Notes: a model not told the origin generated them from the sequence alone. 64,000 nt of DNA from Xiphydria camelus (GCA_963678675.1 OY783192.1:630001-694000); one strand, 5' to 3'. Positions 45,333 through 58,806 are shown, counted from the first letter of the stretch. A program made the numbers and translations.

Positions 45333-48300
45333 CGAGATTTCAAAATTACTAATTAAGTGATAAAATAAGACGGGAAAGTTATTATATTTCCTTCTCTTTA
45401 TAATATGCTGACACATAATTACTGTCGAATTTTTAATAATATTTTTTTCGGAAGGATAATTTCTGTTCCTTGGCTTTTTGGAAATTCAATTTGTCATTAA
45501 CACTTAGGTGTTAAAAATTTAAAATATATATTATGGTATTAGATCGGTAATATTGGAATGCTTTCTTCAGCTTCGACTTTCTCAAGGGCTTCTAAAAAAA
45601 TAAACCTTTTTCAGTACAGAAGTAATTATAGTATCGAATAACCGCATACGCTTTGTCTATCCGGCTCTGATTATTAGTTACGGTACAGAATTACATAAGT
45701 TATATTTTGGATGTTACGAAAGCCAGAAGTAGTTTCACTAATCATTACTGACTGTAATTAGTGCGTGTTCGGCACAGTCATCGCCCGTACGGACGCATAC
45801 CACAGGGATGTGTGTTAAGGCCCGCCCCTGGTAGCGGTATCAGGTTGGAGGTTCCTGGTAATAAACATTCCTGTATAGGCCTAGATCTTCGATGCGTAGT
45901 TTCTTAATACGTTCGTCTTGAATGAAATGATGTTTTAATACGCTGGTTAGCGGCCTGACTTTTTTATTTTGCCACACGTTAATGACTTTGCTTATACGCG
46001 GTAATATCACGTTTCGCACACACCTTGGTATAAGCTATATGCCTTCAGGAGAGCCGATAATAATAAATAAAATATATGGAAAGGTATTTCATGTTATTCC
46101 ATAAAGAAAATTATTTTATTTGCCTTTCAAACTTGAATATCTTACAACGATTTATGTCAATAATTCAGTTTCATAAAATTGATGCATCCGTGCAGTCTTT
46201 TTCCTTAGATGAAAATTAGAAAAGGGAAAATTGTTATGTTTTTCACTCTCAAAGGGAAGAAGTTACCGTGCTTCGACTCCACTTCGTATACAGATTGCGT
46301 CGCGTCGCGTGCGTTAGTTCTGTTATCCTCTCTCTCCCCTCTCCACGTGACGCATCGCAGTAAACTCAGGTAACATTACAAGCAGGTGGCTATACCGGTC
46401 CCGCGTTGTCAGTAAACCTCGCGCTATCTTGAGGAGCGGTACGCTCAAAGTCGGTTCCCGGGAAGTTCCGTTTATTTTCGAATGAAGTAACGAGTTTTCC
46501 AAGGATCGATCGATCCGTCGAGTTAAAGGGACTGTTTGTGCAACGTGATATGGATGGGACATCTTAAAGGAGCGAGGACTTTACCCAACAAAAAATCGAG
46601 GTACATTTGAGATAGGTTTTTTAAAATTATTTGGACACTTGGCTTGCCTCTTCTTCGAAGAATATGTAGCTTCTTCCTTTGTCTTTTGTGAGTTTGAAGA
46701 GGCATAATGTCAATGTTATCCTATGTAGCCTTAAACAATCGTGATAGAATTTAATCAGAAATATTCCGATTAGTCGTCGAGTGTTGATATAAAATATAGT
46801 TTCTGTAAAGTTTTATCGATGTTTATACGGGGAATGACGTACGGCGTGATTCTGTGGAATACAATGCCTGACGTAGTATTAGTAAGAATACACTGCATCG
46901 CGAACGCGTGCAAAGAATACGCGCTCGGAATGTAAATATTTCCCCGATAAAACAATGAGACGATGTGCGTCTACCGTATACACCAACGGATGCAACTCCT
47001 CCTCGTTGCTTTCGACAATTACCGCAATTATAAAAATTCCCGCATGACGTAAAATCATCGCGTATTTTCTCTCCTTGTCAGAATTAATGATGTGATAGGT
47101 ACCACTCGTTCGAGGAGTATAATCTTCTCAGGTGAACATAATGACTGCGTGAGAGAGTTCGTATAAAAGGTTGGAAACACTTCGTTCTACAACTGCGGGT
47201 TAATCGAAATGAATCTCGGATGAGGAAGCGTTTAGATTTTAAATTCCGCGCTTTGAAACGTGAGGGGCGTGTATAGTGGCGAGCGATATCTTGGTAATCA
47301 AAATGCTTAGAGTTTGTATCGATTTACGATACATACCGCGATTTACTGATTAAGGGTAGCTAATAAATATCTCCTGGGACTAATAAAGTGTTTCCGTCTC
47401 TGCCCATTACGCCATACGTCGCGGTACGACGGTTTTGAGCTGATTTATCGTGTTTTGAATTTCCTGGTAGAATAACAGTTCTTCTCGGCTCTGTTGAATA
47501 TTTCGTCTAAAAATAGTATTCGTGCTCTCTCCGTTAATTAATTATATTTATAAGCAACTGTCGTGCGGCATCGATGCGCGTAGATATCTCGATGAATAAA
47601 TTAAACCGAATTATTACTACGACTACCAAGAAGCTCGTTATCATTTGGACGTTTATATTTAAAAAATAGGAATGGGCTGGGCACCTAAACGTAAAGTAAA
47701 CTCTGTAATAGAATGAAGCAGTGATTGAAAGTTCTCCTTAATATTTCAAGAATAAATTTTGATGGTGAATTTTTTACGATTTTACACAATTCGACTATAT
47801 ATTGACATTTGAAAAGAAATGGAGTAGGTTAAAGAGGTCCGCGATAGTAATTTGATTCCACATTGCGTTGCATCGCTACGGAAAAATGCAATGGAGCAAC
47901 ATAGTCTCGTTTTACTTTATGCCTGACATTGTCCGCGATACGTCAAATTATGGCTATCCCCGACTGATGGATAACTATACTTTCAAGTTGACCGAGCATG
48001 ATCGCAATCTATAATATGCGAAATTACAACGGGAAAACGCTAGATTTTCTCCATATATACAGTTATAGCCGAAGAAGACCGATGTATACGTGTCGCGGTT
48101 AGGAGATGACGAGCCTTCGATGCGGTTTTTAAAAGGGGAGGATTAGAAATTGTTATCCGCGCGGTGATACAGAGCGTGTCCGACGCGATGCCCGAAGAGA
48201 GATCATCGGGGATGGCACGCGACAATTTTTCTGACTCCGATCCCCGCGTAAGCGCACTTGTGTAATTTCACCAGTCGAGGAAAGTTAATAAGAAAGTCAT

Positions 48301-51300
48301 TTTCATAATTGCGTGCACGCGTGTGCGGCGTCCCCGTCAATCCGTGTCCGTTTTTCTCTTCCTAATTACCGACGGTCTACGCACGCCTCAATCGTCGGCT
48401 TATCGATCTCAAATCACAAATCCGCATACCTCGTTGTTGCCACTGCTTATTACTATATGTAGTTACGTACGGCGGGGAAGGCGACCGCGAGCTGCTATTA
48501 TAACGCGATTATTCGAACTAATTGGGCGTGTCCAATTATGAGCTGGTGAAAAAAAAATGATTTCACGCTGGATACGTCGATACTTTTCCATCTTGCGGAT
48601 CGCTGTGTGGAATATGCATCTACTTGTAATTGGTTCGAATCGCCGTGGTTGCATTTCACCGTTTAAAGGGGATTCCTCATTGGAGAGAACGGAGTTTCCA
48701 AAATAGTCTTCCCCGTGATGGATTATTTTTCATACATCGTGATAGGATTTGGTACGATATTATTACCATTATCCATTTTTGGAGAACTCACAGAATGTTG
48801 ATTAATAAAATTGGTCGAGCTACCGATATCGTGCGACTTCTTTCATCGGAGGCAATTTTCTTTCCCGCCGTAATAACGAAGAGCGCCCCTCGTTTTTCGA
48901 AGGGCCCCCGGGAAAGTTTCGTCGCCATTCCGGTGATTTATAATTAGCGCTGAGTGGTCAAAAAGACGCTTTTTTCTCCCCGTCACACGGCGAAAATCCT
49001 CGCGTAATTGGAAGAAAGTCTCGAACTTTCCGTCTTTGCGGCGCCGAAAAAAAAAACGATGTCTCTCTCGCGCACGCGACAAAAACGCCGGCCAATTAAC
49101 CGCAGAGACGAAGAAGCCGCGGGAGTCGTTAAACGGGCCGTTTCAGCGATCGCGCGCCGCGGTAGGAAGCGACGATTTGTTCGTGCGAACCGATGCCATT
49201 GTCGCCGTTCAAAGCGGCTGCGTGAAATTATGCAACGATTATGCGAGTCTCCCCGCGCGCCCCCGTTTCTCCACGCACGGTCGCTCGATATGTAGAGCTC
49301 GATTTTTTTTTCTCTCGCTCAGCAGTCGCGAAGTATACCTATAACGGTCGATCGACGGGATCGTTGTCGCGATATCGATCTTTCGGAATCCCCGTAATTT
49401 TCTTCCCGGCGAATTCGATTCTCACGAGAAACGACCATTTCCATACGGAGCACGGCGCGTCACACGCGACTCATTCACCCCGAACAAATTGCAGTTTGTT
49501 TGCCGATGGAAGAAAAGCCGATGATTAAAACGGGAGCGCGTATTCGAAGGGCACACCCAAGTACCCTTCCCACCCCATCCCCGCCAGTCAAGTTAACGGG
49601 CGTTTAATCGTCCCGCGTCCATCGATAAATCTTCAGGACCACCGTCGATGCAAAACGCCGACGTGGGTGTAAACACGTGTAATAATGCACTCGGTATGGA
49701 AATCAAGCGAGCCCGACGCAGTTTGAATTCTTGATCGAATGCGAATTCTTCGACTCCCTTCGCCGCTCTCGCATTCCGCGCTCGTCGTTGCGCGCGTACG
49801 TATACGCCGGTGCATTCCCGCGTGTCTCAAACTCCGTCCGCACGTGCGAATTCAACGAGGGCTCGGATAGGGCGGTGAGGGATGCGGTAGAGTCTCAAGC
49901 GCCGCGCGAGAGAGGAACTCTGATCGCGTGGGCGCCGCGCGTCCGCGCCCCGAGGAGGTACATGATAAAAAGGTTGTGCAAAACGCCTCTCCGGGCGCTG
50001 TTCGCATCCGTTCGCTATTCCTTTGCGTCGAAGCCGACGCTTTCGCGTCGCTCTCGTGGCATCGAACGCGTCGCTGCCGAAACGCAAGGCGCGCGCGCGC
50101 GCTTAGTCGCTCCAATTCGATCGCGGTCCAGTCGATTTCTTTTCCCTTGAACGAAATGGGAAGAGAGCGTCGACCGGTACAATTATCGCCGATGAGGAAA
50201 GGAAACGAACACGGGGCAACGGTACGACCAGAATCCGGCGTGCAGCGGTAGCCGCGTTATTACTCGCGCCGTAAATTAGATTTCTCTCGGCCGGTTAACT
50301 GGAAGTGTCGGGGAATCGTCGCGTCTCCCTTTTTTTTTTCGCGCATACCGCGTACGTGCGCATCGAGTCCGCAGAGGCACATACTAACAACGGGTGCTCG
50401 CGCGCGCTCCCCGCGATGCGCCCTGGGAAAGGTACAGTTATGCGCTTCGCGCTCGCAATGGACCAACGCGAGAGGGGACTCGTTTTATAACTAGAGAGAT
50501 TCATAACGGCGCACGATCGTACAGTGGATGTATCCCCGCCGCGGATGTGTGTAGCCGCGCGCGGGGAATAACTCGTGCAGCGCCGATCGCGCTCGAGATT
50601 CGACAGTCGCGCGGCCACGGTGCATCGGGAATTCGAGGGGGATCCGAGCGGAAGGGGATCGCTTTCTGCGATGCACGCCGCGCGGCGTGACTGAGATATG
50701 CGCTCGTTGGATGCGCGTGAGAAAGTATAGCGTAGTTATAATTGCAAAAGTTGGCAAAAGTCTCACTGTTACGAGTTTATAAAGTCGGAATCCTCGTAAT
50801 ATGCGCGCGCGCGCTTATACACACGCGGCCGCATCGCGGCGGTGTATATAACAGGACATAATAAGCCACGGCATAATGGAATAGTTTAGATTAAAAAAAG
50901 TATAACAAGATTGATAATCAGCGAGCGCGTTCGCACGAGAAGACGCGTCTGAGACGCCCGTGGGACGGTCTCGATCGTCGACAATTGAAATATATGCGCG
51001 CGTACGCGGTAGCGAAACAAACGCGAAATTGTATATATCGACCAGTTCCGACAGCGGCGGAGTTGATGACGTTTCTCACGCCTATACGGAGCGATTGACG
51101 TTTCCGACGCTTTCGAGTGAAAAAGCGTTCCGGCTCGGATCGCGCGCGCGCGCGCGTGGAAAGCGGCTTTTCGATCTCAATTTAGAAAGTGCGGTGGCTC
51201 GTCTTCGTGTTGCTTTTCTGTCGTAAATTAACGTTCGAGTATAAACTGCATATGTTACAAGACGCGTATATCGAGTACTTCTTTATTACTGAGTAATAAT

Positions 51301-51358
51301 TGACGCGAATGTGGAGCCCTGTAGCTCTAATTCCGTCGCACCATAACACGTTTACGTA
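45333..51358. other. Long noncoding stretch
   Basis: AT-rich 45.4-48.6 kb with few open frames, then CpG-rich 48.9-50.7 kb with GC-driven frames on both strands. No gene, RNA or repeat family could be supported. Confidence 0.45.
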
Positions 51359-51636
51359 CACTGAGAGAAATAATTGCTAGTGTTAAAAAATGTTTCTTGA
51401 ATCGAGAACATATTATGGTCTTACAAATTTTTAAGAATACGGATTTCTGATCGAAGAATATATATTCTGGGAATGAGAAATTCTCTAATTCTTTCTGCGC
51501 AAAAAAAAACAATTACTCGAGCCTATCAAATATTTTCTCGCACGAAAAAAAATCGTGGCTTGATTCTGAAATTAAATCATGTTTTTTTTTTATTGTAGAA
51601 AATATTTTTTGGCACCAACAATTACTCCTCTCAGTA
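51359..51636 (-). mobile_element. MITE, family E, copy 2
   Basis: Termini CACTGAGAGAAATAATTGCT and AATTACTCCTCTCAGTA with TA on both flanks. The asymmetric interior words (AATTACTCGAGCC, AATATTTTCTCGCACGA, TCTTACAAATTTTTAAGAAT) are reverse complements of those in copy 1 at 26979-27266. Non-coding. Confidence 0.85.
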
Positions 51637-52340
51637 TAGTGCTCGCACGCACCGCGCGCGCGAGGAATGGTCTTTCCCGCTGGTCTTTTATTTAACACAA
51701 TCCACAGGATTTAGCATAATTGCCGGTAATTAGACCGGGGGCACGCGAGGATCGCGATACCCGTGCGCGTGCATTATCCACGGCGCGCGTTGGAGCGGCG
51801 AACAAAATGAAACGTTGCATCTCCGTATAATTTTGAGGCTTCGCGCTCGCAGAAGCCGCGATCCTTTCCGGATGCGAGAGCTTGGCGGAACGGGGCTGCG
51901 GAGTTATATCGGTTGGACGGATCCATTTCTCCGCGGAATATTAAGCGCGGTACGATATATCGTTCGTATTTATCGACATCTCTCCGCGGCGTGGCGTTTA
52001 TATTCAAATATTCGGATCGCTGTACGCTCGAGCGAGTCTGCCGGACCGGCGAAACGATCCGATCCGTTGGGCTGCGGTGCAGATTCGATCTCACATTTAT
52101 TATCCCGTATACCGGTAACTTTTTTTTTATAACGTAGCGCAAGCGCGATCCACAAGCGGGACTACTCTCCGGGGAGCCTCGGAGGAGAATCTTCTGGTAC
52201 CGTGAACCGATCTTGTATAAACCCTTCGATCGTGCTCTCTCATTAATTTTATCTCGCGATACTTTTCGCCGAATATTCAAAAATTTGTACGAAATTTACA
52301 ACGCGATCTTACAAATGCGGCTATCTCTGAGGTAAAAGCA
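51637..52340. other. CpG-rich noncoding stretch
   Basis: Overlapping frames on both strands without features; nothing recognised. Confidence 0.35.
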
Positions 52341-52769
52341 CCAGTGGCCGGACACGTCTCAATATCCGAACATATCAACGTATAATATGAATTATTGAAT
52401 GCGGTTAAAAGAATAAATCGCTGGGGAAGAATCTTCGATAAATTAAGAACGTCCATGACGAATGTCATGTAGTACAAACACTCGATCAAATCTGCTACAT
52501 ATATCTTTTTGTCACTCAATGCGTAAAACTCGGTTTCACGGGCGTCCTCAACCCCGTCAACCTCGTATTTGATACTTAGTGACAAAAAATAGAATTCGTT
52601 ATAAGGGCATTTCGCGTCGTTTTAACTCGTGTGGTTGCCGCACTCGCTTCGCTCGTGCAGAAAACTTCACACTCGTTAAAAACGGTGCTTCACGTCCTTA
52701 TAACGAACATATCTATTACGGGTGTCCCCCCCAGATAGGTACTGGTCTTCTTAATCGTCCGGCCACTGG
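52341..52769. mobile_element. TIR element, family P, copy 2 (interrupted)
   Basis: Termini CCAGTGGCCGGAC and GTCCGGCCACTGG are perfect 13 bp inverted repeats. The left interior matches the 23892-24063 element (GAATTATTGAATG, GATAAATTAAGAACG) and the right end shares CTTAATCGTCCG. It is longer than copy 1 because it carries a nested inverted repeat at about 52595-52707. A 102-codon minus-strand frame across it is not taken as a gene. Confidence 0.7.
52595..52707. repeat. Inverted repeat nested in the family P element
   Basis: TTCGTTATAAGGGCATTTCG and GTTTTAACTCGTGTG on the left are mirrored by CACACTCGTTAAAAAC and GTCCTTATAACGAA on the right. GC-rich centre. Likely a separate insertion into the element. 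Confidence 0.65.
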
Positions 52770-54145
52770 CGCGTCAGTGCCACCTCCCGCCTCTGCGCGT
52801 GCGACTCCCTCATAGTATTCATCCGGGACTTCCACGTTCCGCGTCGTGCGCACGAAAGAATCAACGGGGCCGCGTAGAGTATCCCCGCGGAGCGCACCGC
52901 ATCTCCGACGTGTCGTATCCGCAGCGGTCGAGACGAACTCGCGCGAGTCTCTCGAAGCGCGGCGTCCGCGCCCGCAGCGATGCACCGGTGTTAGGAAATT
53001 ATCCCGGCCCCGGTAGATACGTTCGACACGCGCGCGCGCGTATACGTATGTACGTCGGACGCGATGCCTGGCCTCGAATCGAGAATAGTCAGTTAATGAT
53101 CCGCTCTCGGATCGACGATCCGGGATCCCGATGAGTTAGCGGCGTACCTATAGCGTACGATCTTTCGTAAGATTGGAGCAGCGGCCGTCACACGGCGCCT
53201 CTTTACCTATTCACGGGCGGACCTCGAGCGTGTACGCCGGGCGTACGCGCACGCGTGTGCGTAAAAATGCGCGTGCGTGTATGCGTGACTAACCGCGCGC
53301 GGGTCAATGCCTCTCCTGTCCTCAGAGTACTCGGTTGCCTTCCACGTTGTGTCCATGCCGGACGACCGTGCGCGCGGCACTCGTAGCTCGCGAGTGTGTG
53401 TGTGTACGGGTGCCTGTACCTATTCCGTGTGTATACGCGCGCGTAGGTATACACGGGTAGAGTCGCCCGTACGCCTCTTTTCGTCGGCGATCTATCGATC
53501 GTGCGGCGGATGGGACTGCCGTGGGATGGGGGAGGAATGGAACAGAATCTCGTGGAGCGCGCGCGCGCGAGAGAGGGTGGACGGGGTGAGGAGAAGTCGA
53601 GGGGGCGAGTCGAGGACGGGGAATCCCTCCAAGATCCGTGCGTTATATGCATGTACCCACGTACGAAAGGAACTTATCGCGCGCGACTCGCCGCTCGGCG
53701 TAGGTTTCTCGATCGTTCGAAGGACGCGCTGCGGTTTATCCGCGGACGTCTGAAATTGCGCGCCGAGATTAAAGTGCGCTCTCCGTAATTGAAGGATAGG
53801 GGCTCGTATCAAAATGTTTCCAATTACGTGGATCCTACAAATTATTACACACCGCGTCTCGTTCTTCCAAGTATAATTTCATTTTTCGTCACCCGAGGCA
53901 CTTCTCGGGACGGGTTTCGAGACGTAGTTTCCCGCGATCGGTCTACCCGATTATTACCCGGTCTCGCGTACGATAGGAACCGGAAAGGAATCCGGTACCG
54001 TCGAGGAGTTCAGCCGCGGTGCGCGCGAGATTCCTCGCGGTGGTCGACCCTGCGCGCCGCGCGCGGCACGGAATTTACATCGCGCCTCGCCGTCTTTCTT
54101 CGGAATTTCGAACGACCTTACTCACGCCCGTCTTTTCCTTTCCAG
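52770..54145. other. CpG-rich region upstream of the 54156 start codon
   Basis: CpG-dense sequence preceding a coding exon that begins with a splice acceptor, so a noncoding first exon and promoter probably lie in or beyond it. None can be placed. Frames here are GC-driven. Confidence 0.35.
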
Positions 54146-54155
54146 CGAATCGGAG

Positions 54156-57100
54156 ATGGCTCCCAACGCAGAGGAGGAACTGCTGGTGGTGAAGCCTTGG
54201 GGGCCGCAGCCCGAGAAGGTGAGTCGGAGCGCGTGGTTGATTTTTGCATTACCTTTTGTCGTTAGAAAGTAATCGCCGCCGCACACGGAAGAATCTATAT
54301 CGCGTGACAGCGGCGCGAGACGCGGCGAAAACGTTTCGCGATGACGACATTGCCGGCCGGCGAACGCGTGCGGCGCTGGTCGCCCCTCCGCCTCGTCCAG
54401 TTTTCGAGGCTTTAAGTAATCGCGACGGCTTCTTCGCGGTCCGGCGGCGCCGTTTCTCTCGCGTCGCGAGAAGAAACGCGCCCCGGTGATCGAATCCTCG
54501 AGTTTTACGCGCGACCGGCGTAATATAACGAACGGCCGGGCCTCTATTCTCTTCAGAGGGGCCCCTATTATGTGGTCCGTGAACCTTTATTTTCGCGCAT
54601 TGGATGTCGCGAAAGACAAAAAAGACGATGAGCTCGGTATGTCGGAGTCGGCTGTCTTCTTGTATTACAGAGATAGGCGTACGCGCGCTCAGATTTCGCG
54701 GGTGATGTATGTCACACGAGACTCATTCCAGGCTTCTCGTTGCCACGGGATGTTTTCGATTAGCATATCTTTCGGCTCCGAGTCGACACGCGGTGGAAGG
54801 GGAGGCGTAGCAATGCCCTCGGCCGGTGCCAGGCTTGCCACACACGGTTCGTTTTGTTTTCGTGGCGTATTCGCCGTGAGAATTTCCCACCGGCCGTTTC
54901 TGGACTCGCCTCCGGCTCCTGGTAAATTTCGTTGCTCCTTTTCCGTCCGTATCGCGTTCCCGCGAACGATCCAGTTTTCTCTTTCACTTCGGCGCGCAGG
55001 AATCGAACGACCCGCGCGCCGCTTCTCCCCGGGAAAGTCCGACGCTCTCGATCGCGAGCGCACACCGCAGAGTCGCGGACGCGCGCGCGTCCAGCGACGG
55101 GTCAAATTTATGCGGCCAAATCTCGTTTCGCACGGTGGATGCGTTTAACGACGCTGCGATTAATACGCGCGCGTGTATGTATACAGCGAGCGTCGCCGAT
55201 GCCCGTAATTAATGCGAGCCGTCGGACTGGTTCGTCGGGGCGATTTATAAACCGGAGATTGAACTTGAGGCCTCGATATTCAACGCGCGATCCAGTTTTC
55301 CCCATTTTTCTTCACCTTCACGCGCGCCGTTGCGTTTACGCGCGCGATATTATCCGGGAGCGATCGAGCAACGCCGCGGCGCGGTTCGCTATACATTTTT
55401 CCACCGTTGCACGGGCTATCGATTGACGAAAAAAAAGCGTGACCGCAAATTAGAAACTCGGGTAAACTCGATACCCCGTCTACCGCAGATTTTCCCACTT
55501 TTTCTACAGCACTCTTCAAAATTGCCCGCGGAGCGACTGACTCCCGTACGGACGGCACGCGTTCCGGGAAGAAATTCGCTACCGAAGGAGTAGTTACTTG
55601 CGGTAGGTCGCGCGTGACCGTGACGATGGTCGTATAAACCCGCGCTATACATATACCTACCGCTCGGATCGCGATCCGAGCATCTCGACCGCGCGATAGA
55701 ATCTAGGATTCTTTTTCGGCGTCCGATCGTTGCGTCGGGGTCGAGGAGCCGTGCGAATCGCGGTTCACGCACTGCGCGCCGGTGCCGTCGTGCGTGTACC
55801 GCGTGCTCTCGGGATCTCCGGCGCGTATACGCTGTAGTCACTTCGCGATCATTAATTTCCGCTTTTTCACGGCTTCGTGCGGCGTCGATTCTTCATCTTT
55901 TTTTCCTGTTAAGGCCACCGTTAAACCAGTTTCGATCGCTTTAGCGCCAGGATCACGGAGCCTCTTAATGGTGTTATAATCGCAGCCTTCCCCACCGCTT
56001 CGTCGTTGCTCCGCTGGTTCATTGCTCGCGGTTACGTCACGATTCCTCGTGCCCGATCCCTTCCCACCCCCTTGGCACGTAGGGGACGCGTTGCTCACCA
56101 ATGTCGTAACGCGTCAACCTGTCAAAATCGCCTTCGTCGGGGCGTGACGTCGCGGGGTTTTCTAATTATGGAATTACACTTTGAAACGGATTGGAGAATT
56201 TGGGAAACGCGGTATGAATAGTTATTTTTAACGCTTTACGGGGGGTGCGGATATTTGAGAGCCGACCTCGGGGACTATTTTGGAACTGCGCGTATGCGTG
56301 ACCTTGAACGTATTTCTTGCCGTTCGATCATCGATGGCTGACGATTGCGAACTAGAGCGTCGAGCGTTTGACGTGTACGCGTTGGAGAATTGATGTATTA
56401 CGTCAGCTAATGAGATTTCTGGCGACCAACTATACACTGAGAGAAAAATGTAGTAGATCAGACTAAGTTGGCGATTACGGGTGGGGGAATGCGGATCGAG
56501 TTACTTGGGTCAATAATTGACTCGAATGGACTACAGCCTGTTTCCTTCAAATAGCCGATAATCGTTATAACCGAATTTATTAGTTGGAGCAATTATAATT
56601 CTACATTCCTCCACCCTTAAAGGCACATGGAAAAAAATAATTTTGCAATTTTAACGAGACTAGGTTTCGCTGAGAATTTTTTGCTATCGTGACCAAAATA
56701 TTATCTGTGGCAGCAAAAGATGTACCTATTCAATAATAGTATTTGCTGGGATCGCAAATATTTTTACCGAACAAAATTTCACTGTGATTGCAGTTATATT
56801 TGCTATTACCGAACATATCTTTTGCTGCCACAGATAATATTTCTGTTATGGCAAGAAAAAGTTCCCGGTAGAAACTAGTTTTGCCAAGACTGCAAAATCA
56901 TTTTTTTCACGTGGTGTCGCATCGCTTAGCTTTAGGCGTATATACCGACGCGATATCTAACGCATCGGCGTTTAATGTTAATTTGGCGCTAAGTCGAGTG
57001 GACATTAAGGGGACGATCGACGCGGTAGTCCGCAAGAACAGCGGCGAGCAAACCACGCGCGCGAGGCAGCATAAATTATGGTTACTCGAACTATGAAAAA

Positions 57101-58275
57101 TTCACGGGGGTAGCTAATTTCATGGTTCTTCCGACCATAAATCGATGGGATCATGGCGATTATCGCCTCTTCCCCTCCGGTACGCGCGGACATCGTAAAG
57201 CTACTGAAAAGACGCGCCGGGTCCACAGACGGGAGGAGGATGATTAGTTTTGCGTAATTCAACCTTCCGCTAAACGTCCGCATGTTTTTCTTAGAAACAC
57301 TGGCGGTATCGTCGTTAAGGCGCTTTTTGCTCTTTGCGTCTTAAGCGGGTGCTCCTGGTCGGATCTCGAAGACAAGACGATCTTGACATGCTTACGAGGA
57401 TTCTCACGGGCGGATTCTCAAATAGTGTCGTAGTTTTTCACTTCGTTCCGGTAGTTTCCAAAAGCTCGTTCCTAGTTTGGACTCAGTTACGAACGTAAAA
57501 ACGACCGGCCCGAAGAGTCGCGCAAACGCGACGTCGCGATACAATAGCCGGCTACAAGTCGCGAGAGAAACGACACGCGACGTCCTCTAGCCGTTTCTTC
57601 CAACAAAATCGAACCGCCGTCCGACAAAGGTCATCATTGCGCTTCGCGTCACGCCAGTACCGTTCCCAAACGTTGACTTCCTTCCACATAACTCTTGCCG
57701 AGATAACGGGTACATCTCCGTCGGTATATATCTGTGTTTTGTGCCATGCGTGGATCGCTCCGGAAGTGAACTTAGAACGACCAGTGTCGGAATAGACTCG
57801 TTCACGATAGCGATATCTCTGTTGGTATTTTATCGAGACGCAAATACAGCAGAAGCTCTGATACGCCTTGTACTTCGCGGTACTTAATTTGGTCTCGCGG
57901 TTGCCTTTCACAGGCGCTGCATTGCTCATTCCAATCGCGCCCGATGGAAGGCAACCTTGCTTACCGCGAAGTACAAAGCGCACCAGCTCGTGCATTCCAA
58001 CGACGAGTCGAGCATTCATCGAATCACCGTCTTTCCGCACCGCAGGAACGTCTCAGACCGCCGACTTACAACGCGGAAGACTACGCCCTTGCCTTGCGAA
58101 GATGGGGAAGACGCCCCTTGGTGTCGGCCCAGGACTCCCAGGGGACCTTGCCCTCCACCACGAGCTCGAGTTCCGGTTACGCCTCTGGAAGCGGCGAAAT
58201 GACGTTGCGGCAGTTTACGTCCGTCAGCGAGCTCCTCAACAAACTCAGGGCCGACCTGAGATTGGCGTTCCCGAG
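54156..58275 (+). CDS. First two coding exons of a larger gene; GBD/FH3-like N-terminus (tentative)
   Basis: Exon 54146-54218 follows a strong acceptor (TCTTTTCCTTTCCAG), has ATG at 54156, encodes MAPNAEEELLVVKPWGPQPE plus K, and ends at a consensus donor GTGAGT (phase 0). After a 3.7 kb intron, exon 57914-58275 follows TTGCCTTTCACAG and ends at a consensus donor GTAAGT (phase 2), giving residues 22-141. The second exon is hydrophilic, then contains PPTYNAEDYALALRRWGRRP, a Ser-rich linker and MTLRQFTSVSELLNKLRADL ending in RLAFP. The pairing of a Y-x-x-x-LR segment with LL-x-x-LR-x-x-L resembles the start of the GTPase-binding/FH3 region of formins and the formin-like planar-polarity protein Multiple wing hairs; this is memory-based inference, so no symbol is given. 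The rest of the protein is not found in frame here and must lie beyond the window or in exons I could not see. Confidence 0.75.
56435..56623. mobile_element. MITE, family I, copy 2
   Basis: Starts CACTGAGAGAAAAATGTAGT after TA and continues with GCGATTACGGGT, GAATGCGGATCGAG and TTGACTCGAATGGACTACAG, matching the element at 5690-5812. The right part ends near CTACATTCCTCCACCC, a weak mirror of the start; the terminus is lost or replaced by the next element. Confidence 0.65.
56624..56913. mobile_element. MITE-like element, ends CACATGGAAAAAAAT / TTTTTTTCACGTG
   Basis: Arms pair over about 110 bp: TAATTTTGCAATTTTAACGA, ATTATCTGTGGCAGCAAAAG and TTTGCTGGGATCGCAAAT on the left, with CTTTTGCTGCCACAGATAAT and TGCCAAGACTGCAAAATCAT on the right. 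It abuts the family I copy and lies in the intron. Non-coding. Confidence 0.75.
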
Positions 58276-58806
58276 GTAAGTCGTCCGAGGATAAGTTTCT
58301 CCTCGCGATGCTTTATGCAAGCGTCCGTCGAATCCGTTCGGTTGCCAATCGCGACCGAAACGAATCGCGTATCGAAAGCAGCGACGAAACGCAATTCGCG
58401 CGCGGGTATATCTTTTCTTCGCGCAGTCGGCGATGGAGAAGAATGTTTTGTATAGTTTCGCGCGTCGAGGATATGGATTGCGGGTGCTTTGCGCTGCAGG
58501 TCCGACGCGATGTTCCGTCAAGGTGCAATCGTTTCGACTAAACTTTGTCGCGGCTATTCGCAGATGTTTAATAAGGTCGTCAAGAGCGCCTCTTCGCGAA
58601 CGCGCGTTGCGACTTTCTTCTCGAATTCCAGCGAACCGCGTCCAATTGGGCCGTTCGAGCGTAAATGCGGTTTCGCGGTTTCTACGTGGAATTTCTTCGA
58701 AGAGTCACTCCGCGGAGTTGCGTCGAGCGAGAAAAACGCGAAGAGGCTCGATGGCCCGCGTGAACAATTAAGCCGATTCCGGAGGGGAACCGATTGCGAG
58801 GCGGTA
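58276..58806 (+). other. Start of the next intron of the 54156 gene
   Basis: CpG-rich sequence after the GTAAGT donor. Plus-strand frames here are out of phase or lack acceptors. No exon recognised. Confidence 0.4.

Larger units (their letters stand above)
54219..57913 (+). other. Intron (3695 bp) of the 54156 gene
   Basis: Bounded by GTGAGT and TTTCACAG with matching phase 0. It contains two MITEs (56435 and 56624) and CpG-rich DNA with long spurious frames, such as 54486-55148. No internal exon was recognised. Confidence 0.7.

Noticed and set aside
48628..48650. GGTTCGAATC, like a tRNA T-loop
   Set aside because: No matching acceptor stem, anticodon arm or D-arm could be folded around it.
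52277..52585. 102-codon minus-strand frame
   Set aside because: No ATG start and it lies across the left part of a TIR element; the related element at 23892 does not preserve it.
54486..55148. A 220-codon plus-strand frame inside the large intron
   Set aside because: GTG start, no domain, low-stop CpG-rich DNA with equally long antisense frames; it sits between two exons that join in frame.
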